Shown here in pieces: positions 51,175-60,321 of a stretch of DNA of 64,000 nt. Numbering within the stretch: the first letter of the stretch is position 1; every line of letters begins with the position of its first letter. A model generated the notes under the pieces. The model saw only the letters and a program-made list of their open reading frames with translations. It did not search any database and had not been told where the DNA came from. Source of the DNA: Rhizobium sp. RU33A (GTDB taxonomy: Bacteria; Pseudomonadota; Alphaproteobacteria; Rhizobiales; Rhizobiaceae); NCBI RefSeq assembly GCF_900156055.1, contig NZ_FTMQ01000003.1, forward strand, positions 186,001 through 250,000, given 5' to 3'. A program made the position numbers and the translations under genes.

Positions 51175-53403
51175 ATGATGCGGCAATACGAGCTCGTGGA
51201 GCGGGTGCAGAAATACAAGCCCGATGCCAATGAAGCTCTGCTGAACAAGGCCTACGTCTATGCCATGCAGAAGCATGGCAAGCAGACACGCGCCAGCGGC
51301 GACCCCTATATCTCCCACCCGCTCGAAGTCGCCGCCATCCTGACCGACATGCATCTGGACGAATCGACGATCGCGGTCGCCCTTCTTCACGACACGATCG
51401 AGGACACGTCCGCGACCCGTGCCGAGATCGACGAACTCTTCGGTGAGGATATCGGCCGCCTGGTCGAGGGCCTGACCAAGATCAAGAAGCTCGACCTCGT
51501 CACCAAGAAGGCCAAGCAGGCGGAAAACCTGCGCAAGCTCCTGCTCGCCATTTCCGACGATGTGCGCGTTCTCCTGGTCAAGCTCGCCGACCGCCTGCAC
51601 AACATGCGTACGCTCGAGCACATGCGCGACGACAAGCGCGCCCGCATTTCCGAAGAGACGATGGAAATCTATGCGCCGCTCGCCGGCCGCATGGGTATGC
51701 AGGACATGCGCGACGAGCTGGAGGACCTGTCCTTCCGCTACATGAACCCGGAAGCCTATGAGACGGTCACCAATCGCCTGGCGGAGCTGTCGACCCGCAA
51801 CGAAGGCCTGATCACCAAGATCGAGGACGAGCTTCGCGAACTCCTGGTGGCGAACGGCCTTTTGACCCCCTCGGTCAAGGGCCGGCAAAAGAAGCCTTAC
51901 TCCGTGTTCCGCAAGATGCAGTCGAAATCGCTCTCCTTCGAGCAGCTCTCCGACGTCTATGGCTTCCGCATTCTCGTTGACGACATTCCAGGCTGCTACC
52001 GCGCGCTTGGCATCGTGCATACCCGCTGGCGTGTCGTGCCCGGCCGCTTCAAGGACTACATCTCGACGCCGAAGCAGAACGACTACCGCTCGATCCACAC
52101 CACCATCGTCGGACCGTCGCGCCAGCGCATCGAGCTGCAGATCCGCACGCGGCGCATGCATGACATCGCCGAATACGGCATCGCCGCCCACAGCCTCTAC
52201 AAGGATGGCGAGAACGGTGATCCGAGCGAGCCGCTGCAGCGCGAGAGCAATGCTTATTCCTGGCTCCGCCATACCATTGAGGCGCTGGCCGAAGGCGACA
52301 ACCCGGAAGAGTTCCTCGAGCACACCAAGCTCGAACTCTTCCAGGACCAGGTCTTCTGCTTCACGCCTAAGGGCAAGCTGATCGCGCTGCCGCGTGGCGC
52401 GACCCCGATCGACTTTGCCTATGCCGTGCATACCAATGTCGGCGATACCTGTGTCGGCGCCAAGATCAACGGCTCGATCATGCCGCTGGTCACGCGCCTG
52501 TCGAATGGTGACGAGGTCGAGATCATCCGCTCCGGCGTGCAGGTGCCACCCGCCGCCTGGGAAGAGATCGTCGTCACCGGCAAGGCACGCGCCGCCATCC
52601 GCCGCGCCACCCGCATGGCGATTCGCAAGCAATATGCAGGCCTTGGCCAGCGCATTCTGGAGCGCACCTTCGAGCGCGCCGGCAAGGTTTTCTCCAAGGA
52701 CACGCTGAGACCCGCGCTGCACCGCCTCGGCCAGCGCGACGTGGAAGACGCAATCGCCTCGGTCGGTCGCGGCGAGACCTCCTCGCTCGACGTTCTCCGG
52801 GCCGTCTTCCCCGACTACCAGGACGAACGTGTGACCGTGAGGCCCTCCTCGGACGAGGGCTGGTTCGCGATGAACAGCGCCAATGGCATGGTCTTCAAGA
52901 TCCCCGGTCCCGCCCATCCGAAGGGTGATGTGCCGACAGCGGGCGATGGTCCGGATCCGCTGCCGATCCGCGGCCTTTCCGGCAATGCCGAGGTGCATTT
53001 TGCGCCTGCAGGTGCCGTGCCCGGAGACCGAATCGTCGGCATCATGGAAGACGGCAAGGGCATCACCATCTACCCGATCCAGGCTTCCGCCCTGCAGCGC
53101 TTCGAAAACGAGCCGGAGCGCTGGATCGATGTGCGCTGGGATCTCGACGAGGCGAACAAGTCGCGTTTCGTTGCACGCATTCTGATCAATGCGCTCAATG
53201 AGCCTGGGACGCTGGCGACCGTTGCGCAATGCGTTGCGCGTCTGGATATCAACATCCGGGTTCTCAACATGATCCGGATCGCCACCGATTTCACGGAAAT
53301 GGGGATCGATCTCGAGGTCTGGGACCTTCGTCAGCTGAGCCAGCTGCTAGGCGAACTCAAGGAACTCGACTGTATCTCGACGGTGAAACGCGTTTACGAC
53401 TGA
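51175..53403 (+). CDS. rsh: bifunctional (p)ppGpp synthetase/hydrolase
   Basis: A 742-residue RelA/SpoT homologue that makes and degrades ppGpp in the stringent response. The HD hydrolase domain (about 25-150) is intact: H48, H72-D73 (HDTIED) and ADRLHN; the synthetase domain (about 230-345) has FRKMQSK, the YGFRILV segment and YRSIHTT; a TGS domain (about 395-455) and a C-terminal ACT domain (about 660-742) follow. Both active sites look complete, so the single rhizobial Rsh is likely bifunctional. ATGs at 51175 and 51178 are both possible. Transcription would need a promoter of its own or read-through past the rpoZ terminator. Confidence 0.96.
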   Translation: MMRQYELVERVQKYKPDANEALLNKAYVYAMQKHGKQTRASGDPYISHPLEVAAILTDMHLDESTIAVALLHDTIEDTSATRAEIDELFGEDIGRLVEGLTKIKKLDLVTKKAKQAENLRKLLLAISDDVRVLLVKLADRLHNMRTLEHMRDDKRARISEETMEIYAPLAGRMGMQDMRDELEDLSFRYMNPEAYETVTNRLAELSTRNEGLITKIEDELRELLVANGLLTPSVKGRQKKPYSVFRKMQSKSLSFEQLSDVYGFRILVDDIPGCYRALGIVHTRWRVVPGRFKDYISTPKQNDYRSIHTTIVGPSRQRIELQIRTRRMHDIAEYGIAAHSLYKDGENGDPSEPLQRESNAYSWLRHTIEALAEGDNPEEFLEHTKLELFQDQVFCFTPKGKLIALPRGATPIDFAYAVHTNVGDTCVGAKINGSIMPLVTRLSNGDEVEIIRSGVQVPPAAWEEIVVTGKARAAIRRATRMAIRKQYAGLGQRILERTFERAGKVFSKDTLRPALHRLGQRDVEDAIASVGRGETSSLDVLRAVFPDYQDERVTVRPSSDEGWFAMNSANGMVFKIPGPAHPKGDVPTAGDGPDPLPIRGLSGNAEVHFAPAGAVPGDRIVGIMEDGKGITIYPIQASALQRFENEPERWIDVRWDLDEANKSRFVARILINALNEPGTLATVAQCVARLDINIRVLNMIRIATDFTEMGIDLEVWDLRQLSQLLGELKELDCISTVKRVYD

Positions 53404-53633
53404 GGCAATCTGCCGTCTCACAGACAGGACCGGTGCGGATAATGTCCGCCCGGTCGCCTCGCAGCCGCCCTCGCTGCCTCACTTTTCATCACAATCCTGC
53501 CTAATTCGTAAACCTCGACCCCCTTGCTATGCGCTTTGCGCATGGCTGACGTCAGTTCTTGTCTCTGGTTGATTGTGCGTCGCACCATTATATCTCGTTC
53601 AACAGATGAAGACGAAAAACCGAGGATAAAACG

Positions 53634-53783
53634 ATGTTTACTCCGATCCGCAAATTCGCCCGCGCCCTTCGCGTCCCGACCGTTGCAGAGCGTGAAATGA
53701 ACTACCTGAACGGCGCTCGCGACCTGGTTGACCTGGAATACCGCCAGCGCGAAATCGACCGTGGCATGTTCCGCCGCGCCTGA
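53634..53783 (+). CDS. DUF3563 family small protein (49 aa)
   Basis: A 49-residue protein missed by size filters. Its sequence pattern, MFTPIRKFARALRVP, then EREMNYLNGARDLVDLEYRQ and a basic end GMFRRA, matches the small DUF3563 family of alphaproteobacteria. The N-terminal half is a basic amphipathic helix. GAGGA is 7 bases before the ATG, and a strong terminator follows, which supports expression as a single gene. Function unknown. Confidence 0.85.
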   Translation: MFTPIRKFARALRVPTVAEREMNYLNGARDLVDLEYRQREIDRGMFRRA

Positions 53784-53815
53784 TCCGTCGACAGACCATA
53801 TCTGGTCCATGCTGT

Positions 53816-53846
53816 GACGCCGGTTCTTGCCGGCGTCTTTGCTTTT
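53816..53846 (+). terminator. rho-independent terminator of DUF3563 gene
   Basis: GACGCCGG (53816-53823) pairs with CCGGCGTC (53830-53837) around a six-base loop, followed by TTTGC and T6. Confidence 0.85.
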
Positions 53847-53908
53847 TTGGCCACCTTGATGGCCGCTTTTCCTTGCCCAACCCGTCCGGCATCCACTACA
53901 TATCCCGC

Positions 53909-54490
53909 ATGCTGTTTCGACGCAGGCAACCGATTTCCAGACTGACGAAGCTACGCGAGCTTTTTTGGCCGCGCCGGGGCTTCATTCGGTCGTTTCAATA
54001 TCTGAGCAAACGAATCTTGCGCTTGTCGGCCACCCCGCACGCGATTGCCGCTGGCGTTGTAGCAGGTGTCGTCTCCTCCTGGACCCCATTCATCGGATTG
54101 CATTTTCTGCTCGCCTTCGCGATTGCCTATCTCATTGCCGGCAACATGGTTGCTGCGGCCATCGGAACAGCCTTTGGCAATCCTCTGACCTTTCCGCTCA
54201 TCTGGGCCTCGACCTGGGAGGTCGGCCATCGTCTGATCGGCAAGGGGGTTCCGGTCACAGATAGCGTCGATCTCGAGAAGAAGTTTTCCCTTTCGGCTTT
54301 CGAAAGCATGTGGCATCCGATCTTGAAGCCGATGCTTGTTGGGGCTATCCCGCTCGCCGTCGTCAGTGGTGCAATCATCTATTGCACCATCTATTTCACC
54401 GTGGCGAAGTTCCAGGCCCGTCGCCGCGAACGGCTTGCCGAGCGCGCCCGTGCCCGCCTCGCCGAAGCTCTCCAGGGATCGAGCGTCTGA
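53909..54490 (+). CDS. DUF2062 domain-containing membrane protein
   Basis: A 193-residue membrane protein. After a basic N-terminus (MLFRRRQ to about 45) three hydrophobic segments follow (about 48-65, 70-92 and 137-163) with a cytoplasmic helical tail rich in Arg and Glu ([20 protein letters not shown] split here). The sequence [20 protein letters not shown]-type region matches DUF2062. It is one base before acpS and thus in its operon. Function unknown. Confidence 0.88.
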   Translation: MLFRRRQPISRLTKLRELFWPRRGFIRSFQYLSKRILRLSATPHAIAAGVVAGVVSSWTPFIGLHFLLAFAIAYLIAGNMVAAAIGTAFGNPLTFPLIWASTWEVGHRLIGKGVPVTDSVDLEKKFSLSAFESMWHPILKPMLVGAIPLAVVSGAIIYCTIYFTVAKFQARRRERLAERARARLAEALQGSSV

Positions 54491-54491
54491 C

Positions 54492-54896
54492 ATGATCATC
54501 GGTATCGGCAGCGACTTGGTCGACATCAGAAGAATCGAGAAATCGATCACCCGTTTCGGCGAGAAATTCACCGTCCGCTGCTTCACGGACGAGGAGCAGG
54601 CGCGCTCGAATGGCCGCAAGGACAGCGCTGCCTCCTATGCCAAACGTTTCGCGGCCAAGGAGGCGATGGCGAAAGCGCTGGGGACCGGAATTGCCGAAGG
54701 TGTCTTCTGGAAGGAGATGGGCGTTGTGAACCTGCCGAACGGCAAGCCTGGACTTGAGCTGACCGGTGGTGCCGCCCGATGCCTGGAACGCCTCCTGCCG
54801 GCAGGCCATCGTCCTGTCATCCATCTCACCATCACCGACGAATTTCCCTATGCCCAGGCATTCGTCATCGTCGAGGCCCTGCCGGAAAGCAGCTGA
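54492..54896 (+). CDS. acpS: holo-[acyl-carrier-protein] synthase
   Basis: A 134-residue enzyme that transfers 4'-phosphopantetheine from CoA to the acyl carrier protein, making it active for fatty-acid synthesis. The metal aspartate is D8 (IGSDLVDI) and the second acidic site is in [14 protein letters not shown]. Length is normal. It starts one base after the DUF2062 stop and belongs to the acpS-lepB-rnc-era group, though a palindromic element (54896-54941) and a gap of 144 bases separate it from lepB. Confidence 0.95.
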   Translation: MIIGIGSDLVDIRRIEKSITRFGEKFTVRCFTDEEQARSNGRKDSAASYAKRFAAKEAMAKALGTGIAEGVFWKEMGVVNLPNGKPGLELTGGAARCLERLLPAGHRPVIHLTITDEFPYAQAFVIVEALPESS

Positions 54897-54941
54897 TACC
54901 AAGTGCCGATCCTGTGGGTTCCTATCATCGACACTTGGTAT
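54896..54941. repeat. inverted repeat between acpS and lepB
   Basis: ATACCAAGTG (54896-54905) and CACTTGGTAT (54932-54941) form a 10-bp stem around 26 bases. The first arm begins at the acpS stop. It looks like a repeated intergenic element and may form a read-through-modulating hairpin. Confidence 0.6.
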
Positions 54942-55040
54942 GAGTTGACTGGTCGCGCTGGTCGAAGCGCCTGTGCGGTTGCCGCGCGGACGCGAACCGA
55001 CTAGAGAGAGCAGGATTTTCGCAAGAAGGAACCGATCCGC

Positions 55041-55778
55041 GTGAGCGAAGAAAAGAAGCAAAGTGCCCTCTGGGAAAACGTCAAGGTCATCATCCAGGCC
55101 CTGCTGTTGGCGATGGTGATCAGGACCGTCTTCTTTCAGCCCTTCACAATTCCGTCCGGCTCGATGATGCCGACGCTGCTGGTTGGCGACTACATCTTCG
55201 TCAACAAGTTCTCGTATGGCTATTCGAAGTACTCGTTGCCCTTCTCGCCGGATCTCTTCGAGGGCCGGATCTTCGAAAGCGAACCGGAGCGCGGCGACAT
55301 CGCTGTCTTCCGCTTCCCGCCGAACCCGAGCATCGACTATATCAAGCGCATCGTTGGGCTGCCGGGTGACCGGATCCAGATGATCGGCGGCGTGCTGCAG
55401 GTCAACGGTCAGCCCGTGCCGAAGGTGCAGGACGGCGTCTTCACCTCCGATTACCGCATGGATCCGGGCACCGACGTTCCCGTCTTCCGCGAAACGCTCG
55501 ACAACGGCGTAAGCTACAACACGCTCGACCAGGCGCAGGGCACCCGTGGCGACGACACTCGCGAATTCATCGTGCCGGAAGGCCATTACTTCGCGATGGG
55601 CGACAACCGCGACAACTCGCTCGACAGCCGCTTCGACGTCGGCTTCGTGCCGGCCGAGAACCTGATCGGCAAGGCCTCGCTGATCTTCTTCTCGCTTGGT
55701 AATGACACTTCCTTCCGCGAAGTCTGGAAGTGGCCGGCCAACATGCGCTGGGATCGCCTGTTCAAGGTGGTCGAATGA
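55041..55778 (+). CDS. lepB: signal peptidase I
   Basis: A 245-residue type I leader peptidase. One membrane anchor (about 17-36) positions the active site in the periplasm. The catalytic Ser is S41 (IPSGSMMPTL) and the general-base lysine is K102 (DYIKRIVGLPGD); the conserved GDNRDNSLDSR stands near 188. The start is GTG at 55041 with AAGGA 10 bases upstream. It overlaps rnc by four bases, so the two are translationally coupled. Confidence 0.96.
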   Translation: MSEEKKQSALWENVKVIIQALLLAMVIRTVFFQPFTIPSGSMMPTLLVGDYIFVNKFSYGYSKYSLPFSPDLFEGRIFESEPERGDIAVFRFPPNPSIDYIKRIVGLPGDRIQMIGGVLQVNGQPVPKVQDGVFTSDYRMDPGTDVPVFRETLDNGVSYNTLDQAQGTRGDDTREFIVPEGHYFAMGDNRDNSLDSRFDVGFVPAENLIGKASLIFFSLGNDTSFREVWKWPANMRWDRLFKVVE

Positions 55779-56500
55779 CGAACAAGAGCGTGGTCGGCGA
55801 AAAGGATTGGGAGCAGCTTGAAGCTGCGATCGGCCACAAGTTCGCCGACCGCGACCGCCTGAAGCGGGCGCTGACGCATGCCAGCGCCCAGGTCTCACGG
55901 GGCAAGAAGGGCGACTACGAACGGCTGGAATTCCTCGGCGACCGCGTGCTTGGCCTCTGCGTCGCCGAAATGCTGTTCAAGACCTTCCGCGACGCAACCG
56001 AGGGCGAGCTCTCGGTTCGCTTCAATCAGCTGGTCAGCGCCGAGGCCTGTGCCTCCGTCGCCGACGAGATCGAGCTTTACCGCTTCATCCGTACGGGCGC
56101 GGACGTGAAGAAGATCACGGCGAAGAACATGCTGAACGTCCGCGCCGACGTCGTTGAAAGCCTGATCGCCGCCATTTATCTTGAGGCAGGATTGGAGGCT
56201 GCGCGCGGCTTCATCCTGAAATACTGGGAGGGTCGTGCTGCCCGCGCCGATGGCGCCCGCCGCGATGCCAAGACCGAATTGCAGGAATGGACGCATGCCA
56301 GATTTGGCAAGCCGCCCACATACAAGGTTGCCGATCGCTCCGGACCGGATCATGATCCCAGCTTCACGGTGATCGTAGAGATCCCGGGCTTAAAGCCGGA
56401 GATCGGCATCGAACGTTCCAAGCGTGCCGCCGAACAGGTGGCCGCGACCAAGATACTCGAACGCGAAGGCGTCTGGGCCAAGGCCTCCGACGCGAATTGA
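55775..56500 (+). CDS. rnc: ribonuclease III
   Basis: A 241-residue RNase III that cuts double-stranded RNA, including rRNA precursors. The RNase III signature ERLEFLGDRVLG is at 49-60 with its metal-binding acids, and a second acidic site follows near ADVVESLIAAIY. A double-stranded RNA-binding domain fills about 165-235 (TELQEWTHARFGKPPTY to ATKILE). It overlaps lepB by four bases and ends directly before era. Confidence 0.96.
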   Translation: MTNKSVVGEKDWEQLEAAIGHKFADRDRLKRALTHASAQVSRGKKGDYERLEFLGDRVLGLCVAEMLFKTFRDATEGELSVRFNQLVSAEACASVADEIELYRFIRTGADVKKITAKNMLNVRADVVESLIAAIYLEAGLEAARGFILKYWEGRAARADGARRDAKTELQEWTHARFGKPPTYKVADRSGPDHDPSFTVIVEIPGLKPEIGIERSKRAAEQVAATKILEREGVWAKASDAN

Positions 56501-57451
56501 ATGGATGATATGACCGATACCGAAATCCATGACGGCGGCGAAGCCACCGTCAACACCCCGACCCGATCCGGCTTCGTCGCCTTGATCGGCCCGACCAATG
56601 CCGGCAAGTCGACGCTGGTCAACCGCTTCGTCGGCGCCAAGGTGTCGATCGTCAGCCACAAGGTCCAGACGACCCGCGCCGTCATGCGCGGCATCGCGAT
56701 TCACAAGAACGCCCAGATCGTCTTCATGGACACGCCCGGCATCTTCAAGCCGCGCCGCAAGCTCGACCGCGCGATGGTGACGTCCGCCTGGGGCGGCGCC
56801 AAGGATGCCGATATCATCCTGCTCCTGATCGACAGCGAACGGGGCCTGCGCGGCGATGCCGAGGCGATCCTGGAAGCTCTGAAGGATGTGCCGCAACCGA
56901 AGATCCTGGTCCTGAACAAGATCGACCGGGTCCGTCATGAGGACCTGTTCACGCTGGCCGAGAAGGCCAACGAGTTCGTCAAATTTGACCGCACCTTCAT
57001 GATCTCGGCAACGACCGGCTCCGGCTGTGACGACATCATGGACTATCTGGCTGAGACTTTCCCGGAAGGTCCCTGGTATTATCCGGAAGACCAGATTTCG
57101 GACCTGCCGATGCGCCAGCTCGCAGCCGAAATCACCCGCGAGAAACTCTTCCTGCGCCTGCACCAGGAGCTTCCCTATTCCTCGCATGTAGAAACCGAGA
57201 GCTGGGAAGAGCGCAAGGACGGCTCGGTTCGTATCGAGCAGGTTATCTATGTCGAGCGCGACAGTCAGAAGAAGATCGTGCTGGGCAAGAACGGCGACGC
57301 GATCAAGGCGATCTCCACGGCTTCCCGCAAGGAGATGTCCGAGATCCTTGAACAGCCGGTCCACCTCTTCCTCTTTGTGAAGGTGCGCGAGAACTGGGGC
57401 AACGACCCCGAGCGCTTCCGCGAGATGGGCCTCGAATTCCCGCGCGACTGA
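56501..57451 (+). CDS. era: GTPase Era
   Basis: A 316-residue GTPase for 30S ribosome maturation and 16S rRNA 3'-end handling. G1 GPTNAGKS (30-37), G3 DTPG (about 78-81), G4 NKID (about 140) and a C-terminal KH domain (about 215-300, with KKIVLGKNGDAIKAI) are present. It starts at the base after the rnc stop. In related genomes recO follows; here two genes for a membrane protein and its regulator come in between. The N-terminal 20 residues are acidic and probably flexible. Confidence 0.96.
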   Translation: MDDMTDTEIHDGGEATVNTPTRSGFVALIGPTNAGKSTLVNRFVGAKVSIVSHKVQTTRAVMRGIAIHKNAQIVFMDTPGIFKPRRKLDRAMVTSAWGGAKDADIILLLIDSERGLRGDAEAILEALKDVPQPKILVLNKIDRVRHEDLFTLAEKANEFVKFDRTFMISATTGSGCDDIMDYLAETFPEGPWYYPEDQISDLPMRQLAAEITREKLFLRLHQELPYSSHVETESWEERKDGSVRIEQVIYVERDSQKKIVLGKNGDAIKAISTASRKEMSEILEQPVHLFLFVKVRENWGNDPERFREMGLEFPRD

Positions 57452-57472
57452 ACAGGACAAAGCGAAGGGCGC

Positions 57473-58570
57473 TCAGCCCTTCGCCACGCGCCTTGCCACG
57501 AAGTCTGAGATCGTCGGTCCGATCAGGATGATCAGGATTAGCCGCATGGTCTGCAGCGCCATGATGAAGGACATGTCGACCGGCGTGGTCGCGGCAATGA
57601 TCGCGATCGAGTCGAGCCCGCCGGGGCTCGTCGCGAGATAGGCCGTCAGCGGGTCGATGCCATGCAGCGACCAGAGCAGGAAGGCAAGCCCGCCGCTGAA
57701 CGCCATGAGCACGAGGATCGAGCCGACGATTTGGGGCAGGGCGCTTGCCGCATGCCTCAGGATCCGCCGCGTGAAGGACAGGCCGATCCGCCAACCGATC
57801 ACGCCATAACCGAGCGCCAGCAGCCATTCGGGCAGTTGCAGGGTGATATAGCCCATGACATGCAGAACCGTCGTCGCAACCAGTGGCAGGAGCATGGTGC
57901 CCGCCGGTATCCTTAACCTTGCGCCGACCATCGCCGCCGCAAGGGCAGCAGCCAGCGTCAAGGACAGATCGAGCCAGTCCGTCTCCGGAAACCAGAGGAC
58001 GGCCTGTGCAGCGCCGCCTTCGATGTTGAACACGAAGGCCGCCATCAACGAGGCCCCGGTCGCGACAAAGGCGACGCGCAGATACTGCATGAAGGCGACC
58101 AGCCTCGCATCCCCGCCATGCGCTTCGGCCATCAGCACCATGGCCGAGGCGGCTCCCGCAGATGTGCCCCAGATTGCCGTGGTGCCCGGAAGGATCTCGG
58201 CTTTTGCCATGAAATAGCCGAGCAGGCTGCTCGCCGCGATGATCGCAAGCACGATGGACAGAAAGACCGGCCAGTCGTCTGCCACCGTCGACAGCGTTCC
58301 CAGATCGATCGAGCGGGCAATGATGCAGCCGATCAGCGAGTGGGCGAAGATGTAGGGGTAGCGGTGAACGGAAAGCCGTGCGCCGTTGGTGGCCACCAGA
58401 ATGGCCGCGACCATGGGCCCGAGCAGCAGCGCGCCCGGGATATGCGCGAGGAAAAGCCCGCCGGAGATCGCAACGGACAGGGCAAGCAGCATAAGCCAGC
58501 GAAGGACCACCGGAAGCGGTGTCAGCAGGCCGGGTTGGGCAGGCGTCCCATGCTCTTTATCCAAGGACAT
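57473..58570 (-). CDS. AbrB family membrane protein
   Basis: A 365-residue integral membrane protein with about ten hydrophobic segments in two repeats. It has GALLLGPMVAAILVA (about 47-61) and a second GARLRIPAGTMLLPL, the duplicated motif of the AbrB-type (PF05145) membrane family. The function is unclear; the old label ammonia monooxygenase regulator is not informative. It is minus-strand and divergent from a TetR-type gene across a palindrome (58644-58657), so it is probably the regulated transporter-like partner. GGAGA precedes the ATG. Confidence 0.87.
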   Translation of the reverse strand: MSLDKEHGTPAQPGLLTPLPVVLRWLMLLALSVAISGGLFLAHIPGALLLGPMVAAILVATNGARLSVHRYPYIFAHSLIGCIIARSIDLGTLSTVADDWPVFLSIVLAIIAASSLLGYFMAKAEILPGTTAIWGTSAGAASAMVLMAEAHGGDARLVAFMQYLRVAFVATGASLMAAFVFNIEGGAAQAVLWFPETDWLDLSLTLAAALAAAMVGARLRIPAGTMLLPLVATTVLHVMGYITLQLPEWLLALGYGVIGWRIGLSFTRRILRHAASALPQIVGSILVLMAFSGGLAFLLWSLHGIDPLTAYLATSPGGLDSIAIIAATTPVDMSFIMALQTMRLILIILIGPTISDFVARRVAKG

Positions 58571-58643
58571 GACTGTCTCCGTCCTTCGTCTGAGACACCT
58601 TTGCCGGAAAGGGCTGGACGAAAGCGCGTTTTCATCAAATAAA

Positions 58644-58657
58644 TGAGGTAGACCTCA
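58644..58657. promoter_or_regulatory. 14-bp palindrome between AbrB-family and TetR genes
   Basis: TGAGGT-AG-ACCTCA has perfect 6-bp arms. It lies 13 bases before the TetR start and 74 bases before the AbrB-family start, the position of a TetR operator. Confidence 0.65.
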
Positions 58658-58669
58658 CAAACGAGTTTT

Positions 58670-59314
58670 ATGAGCATGGCCTCGCAAAAGTCAAGTTCGG
58701 CCACGACGCCGCAGGCGACTCGCGCGCCGACCGCCAAGGAGCCCAAACGCAAGCGCGGCATTGCCCGGGTCGCAAAGCTTCTCGATGCCGGCGCCGCCGT
58801 CTTCGCCGAACAGGGCTACAGGGCCGCGACCATGACCGAGATCGCCGCCCGGGCCGAGGCACCGATCGGCTCACTCTACCAGTTCTTTCCCAACAAGGAT
58901 GTGCTCGCCGACGCACTCGTTGCCCGCTATGCCGAGCATGTCGAGGCAGCACTCGACCGAATCAGGGCGCAGGTCGCAGACCTCGATGGTAGCCAGCTCG
59001 CCGACCGCCTGCTCGACGTGCTTGTCGCCCATGCTGCCGAGCGCAGCCTGGCGCTCAGCCTGCTCGATGCCCGCTGGGAGCAGCCGGGTGTGCGCCCGGG
59101 CGTGCTTCGCGAAAGCCTGCGCAAGCGCATCACCGAGATCCTCACGCTCTGGCGCCCGCAATTGCCCGAGGAACAGGCCGAGGTCATGTCGGTCGTGCTC
59201 TTCCAGGCGATGAAGTCGCTCGTGCAATTGCATGAAGAAAAACGCTATCCGGGAAAGGCCGAAGCGATCGCCCATTGGCGCGGCTGGGTCCAGCGCTATC
59301 TCGCGGACGCCTGA
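58670..59314 (+). CDS. TetR/AcrR family transcriptional regulator
   Basis: A 214-residue regulator. A basic Ala/Thr/Lys-rich leader (about 1-30) precedes the TetR helix-turn-helix (about 33-80: LLDAGAAVFAEQGYRAATMT, then IGSLYQFFPNKDVLADAL). The ligand domain is helical and has a tryptophan-containing segment (LLDARWEQPG). It is divergent from the AbrB-family gene with a palindrome in the gap, so autorepression and control of that gene are expected. ATG at 58676 is an alternative start; the ribosome site is weak. Confidence 0.9.
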   Translation: MSMASQKSSSATTPQATRAPTAKEPKRKRGIARVAKLLDAGAAVFAEQGYRAATMTEIAARAEAPIGSLYQFFPNKDVLADALVARYAEHVEAALDRIRAQVADLDGSQLADRLLDVLVAHAAERSLALSLLDARWEQPGVRPGVLRESLRKRITEILTLWRPQLPEEQAEVMSVVLFQAMKSLVQLHEEKRYPGKAEAIAHWRGWVQRYLADA

Positions 59315-59365
59315 CCGCGCGCGAAATTCCTCGCGCTTGCCCGACCTCTGCGGTAAAACCTGATC

Positions 59366-60139
59366 ATGCAATGGACAGACGAGGCAATCCTTCTCGGGGT
59401 GCGGCGGCATGGCGAAACAAGCGTCATCGCCGAGGTGATGACGGCCAGCCGCGGCCGGCATCTGGGCATGGTGCGCTCCGGGCGCTCGCGCACGATGCAG
59501 CCGGTTCTGCAGCCTGGCAATCGTCTGGAAGTCACCTGGCGTGCCCGGCTCGACGAGCATCTGGGCGAGTTTCGCATAGAACCTGTGATGCTCCGTGCGG
59601 GTCGGCTGATGGAAACTGCAACCGCCGTCTACGGTGTGCAGGCGCTCGCGGCCCTGCTGCGGCTTTTGCCGGAGCGTGATCCCCATCCGCATCTCTTCCA
59701 GGCACTGGATGTCATTCTCGATCATCTGGAAGATCCTGCGACGGCAGGCGAACTCTTTGTCCGCTTCGAGCTTGGGCTGCTGAATGATCTCGGCTTCGGG
59801 CTGGATCTGAGCGAATGTGCCGCGACGGGCACGCACTATGATCTGGCTTATGTCTCGCCGAAGTCGGGCAGGGCGGTCAGCCGCGAGGCGGGCGCGCCCT
59901 GGGCGGACAAGATGCTGGCGCTGCCGGATTTCCTAACCCCCGGCACGAACCGGGCGGCTGATCCGGACAGCCTCGCTGCCGCCTTCCGGCTGACATCCTA
60001 TTTTCTGGATCGGCATGTCTACGGGCCGCGGGGGCTGGAGCCCGGCGCGGCACGCGAGGGGTTCTGTCAGGCGGCGTTGAAAACCTTGCGTTCGCTGGAA
60101 GCGCCCGGCGCATTGGCAGCGCCCAGGAATACGGCCTGA
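59366..60139 (+). CDS. recO: DNA repair protein RecO
   Basis: A 257-residue RecO, which loads RecA on single-stranded DNA with RecR. An N-terminal OB-fold (about 1-80, starting [20 protein letters not shown]) is followed by a helical domain with [20 protein letters not shown] (about 130-149). The zinc-site cysteines of many RecO are not all present (C152 and C239 only), as in other alphaproteobacteria. The last 73 bases overlap a minus-strand gene (60067-60321). Confidence 0.94.
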   Translation: MQWTDEAILLGVRRHGETSVIAEVMTASRGRHLGMVRSGRSRTMQPVLQPGNRLEVTWRARLDEHLGEFRIEPVMLRAGRLMETATAVYGVQALAALLRLLPERDPHPHLFQALDVILDHLEDPATAGELFVRFELGLLNDLGFGLDLSECAATGTHYDLAYVSPKSGRAVSREAGAPWADKMLALPDFLTPGTNRAADPDSLAAAFRLTSYFLDRHVYGPRGLEPGAAREGFCQAALKTLRSLEAPGALAAPRNTA

Positions 60140-60321
60140 TCTTCCGGCGCCGATTTCGCCATGTGATCGTGAATGGCGGCCTGTAGTTCGCTGATGTTGC
60201 GATAGCTACCGCCGTCGAGGTCGATGACCGGATACTTGACGGCGATGAACTTGACCCTGTCGCCGTCGGGTATGGTGATGCCAACCGGGATTCCGGCATA
60301 TTCGATAACTTGCTTCTTCAT
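60067..60321 (-). CDS. small conserved-type hypothetical protein overlapping recO
   Basis: An 84-residue protein, [20 protein letters not shown] at the start, then [20 protein letters not shown] and a helical tail. The compact beta-rich pattern with no low complexity and a GAGGA site 8 bases before the ATG support it as real. Its final 24 codons are antisense to the recO 3' end, so the two messages can pair. No function known. Confidence 0.7.
   Translation of the reverse strand: MKKQVIEYAGIPVGITIPDGDRVKFIAVKYPVIDLDGGSYRNISELQAAIHDHMAKSAPEDQAVFLGAANAPGASSERKVFNAA

Noticed and set aside
51094-53229. A 711-codon open frame on the minus strand opposite rsh
   Set aside because: It mirrors the codon structure of the GC-rich rsh gene, has no domain pattern, and rsh itself is certain.
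53428-53455. A hairpin after rsh (GACCGG ... CGGTC) as terminator
   Set aside because: A good stem with one bulge but no T run and a GC-rich tail; left out of the features because termination cannot be supported.
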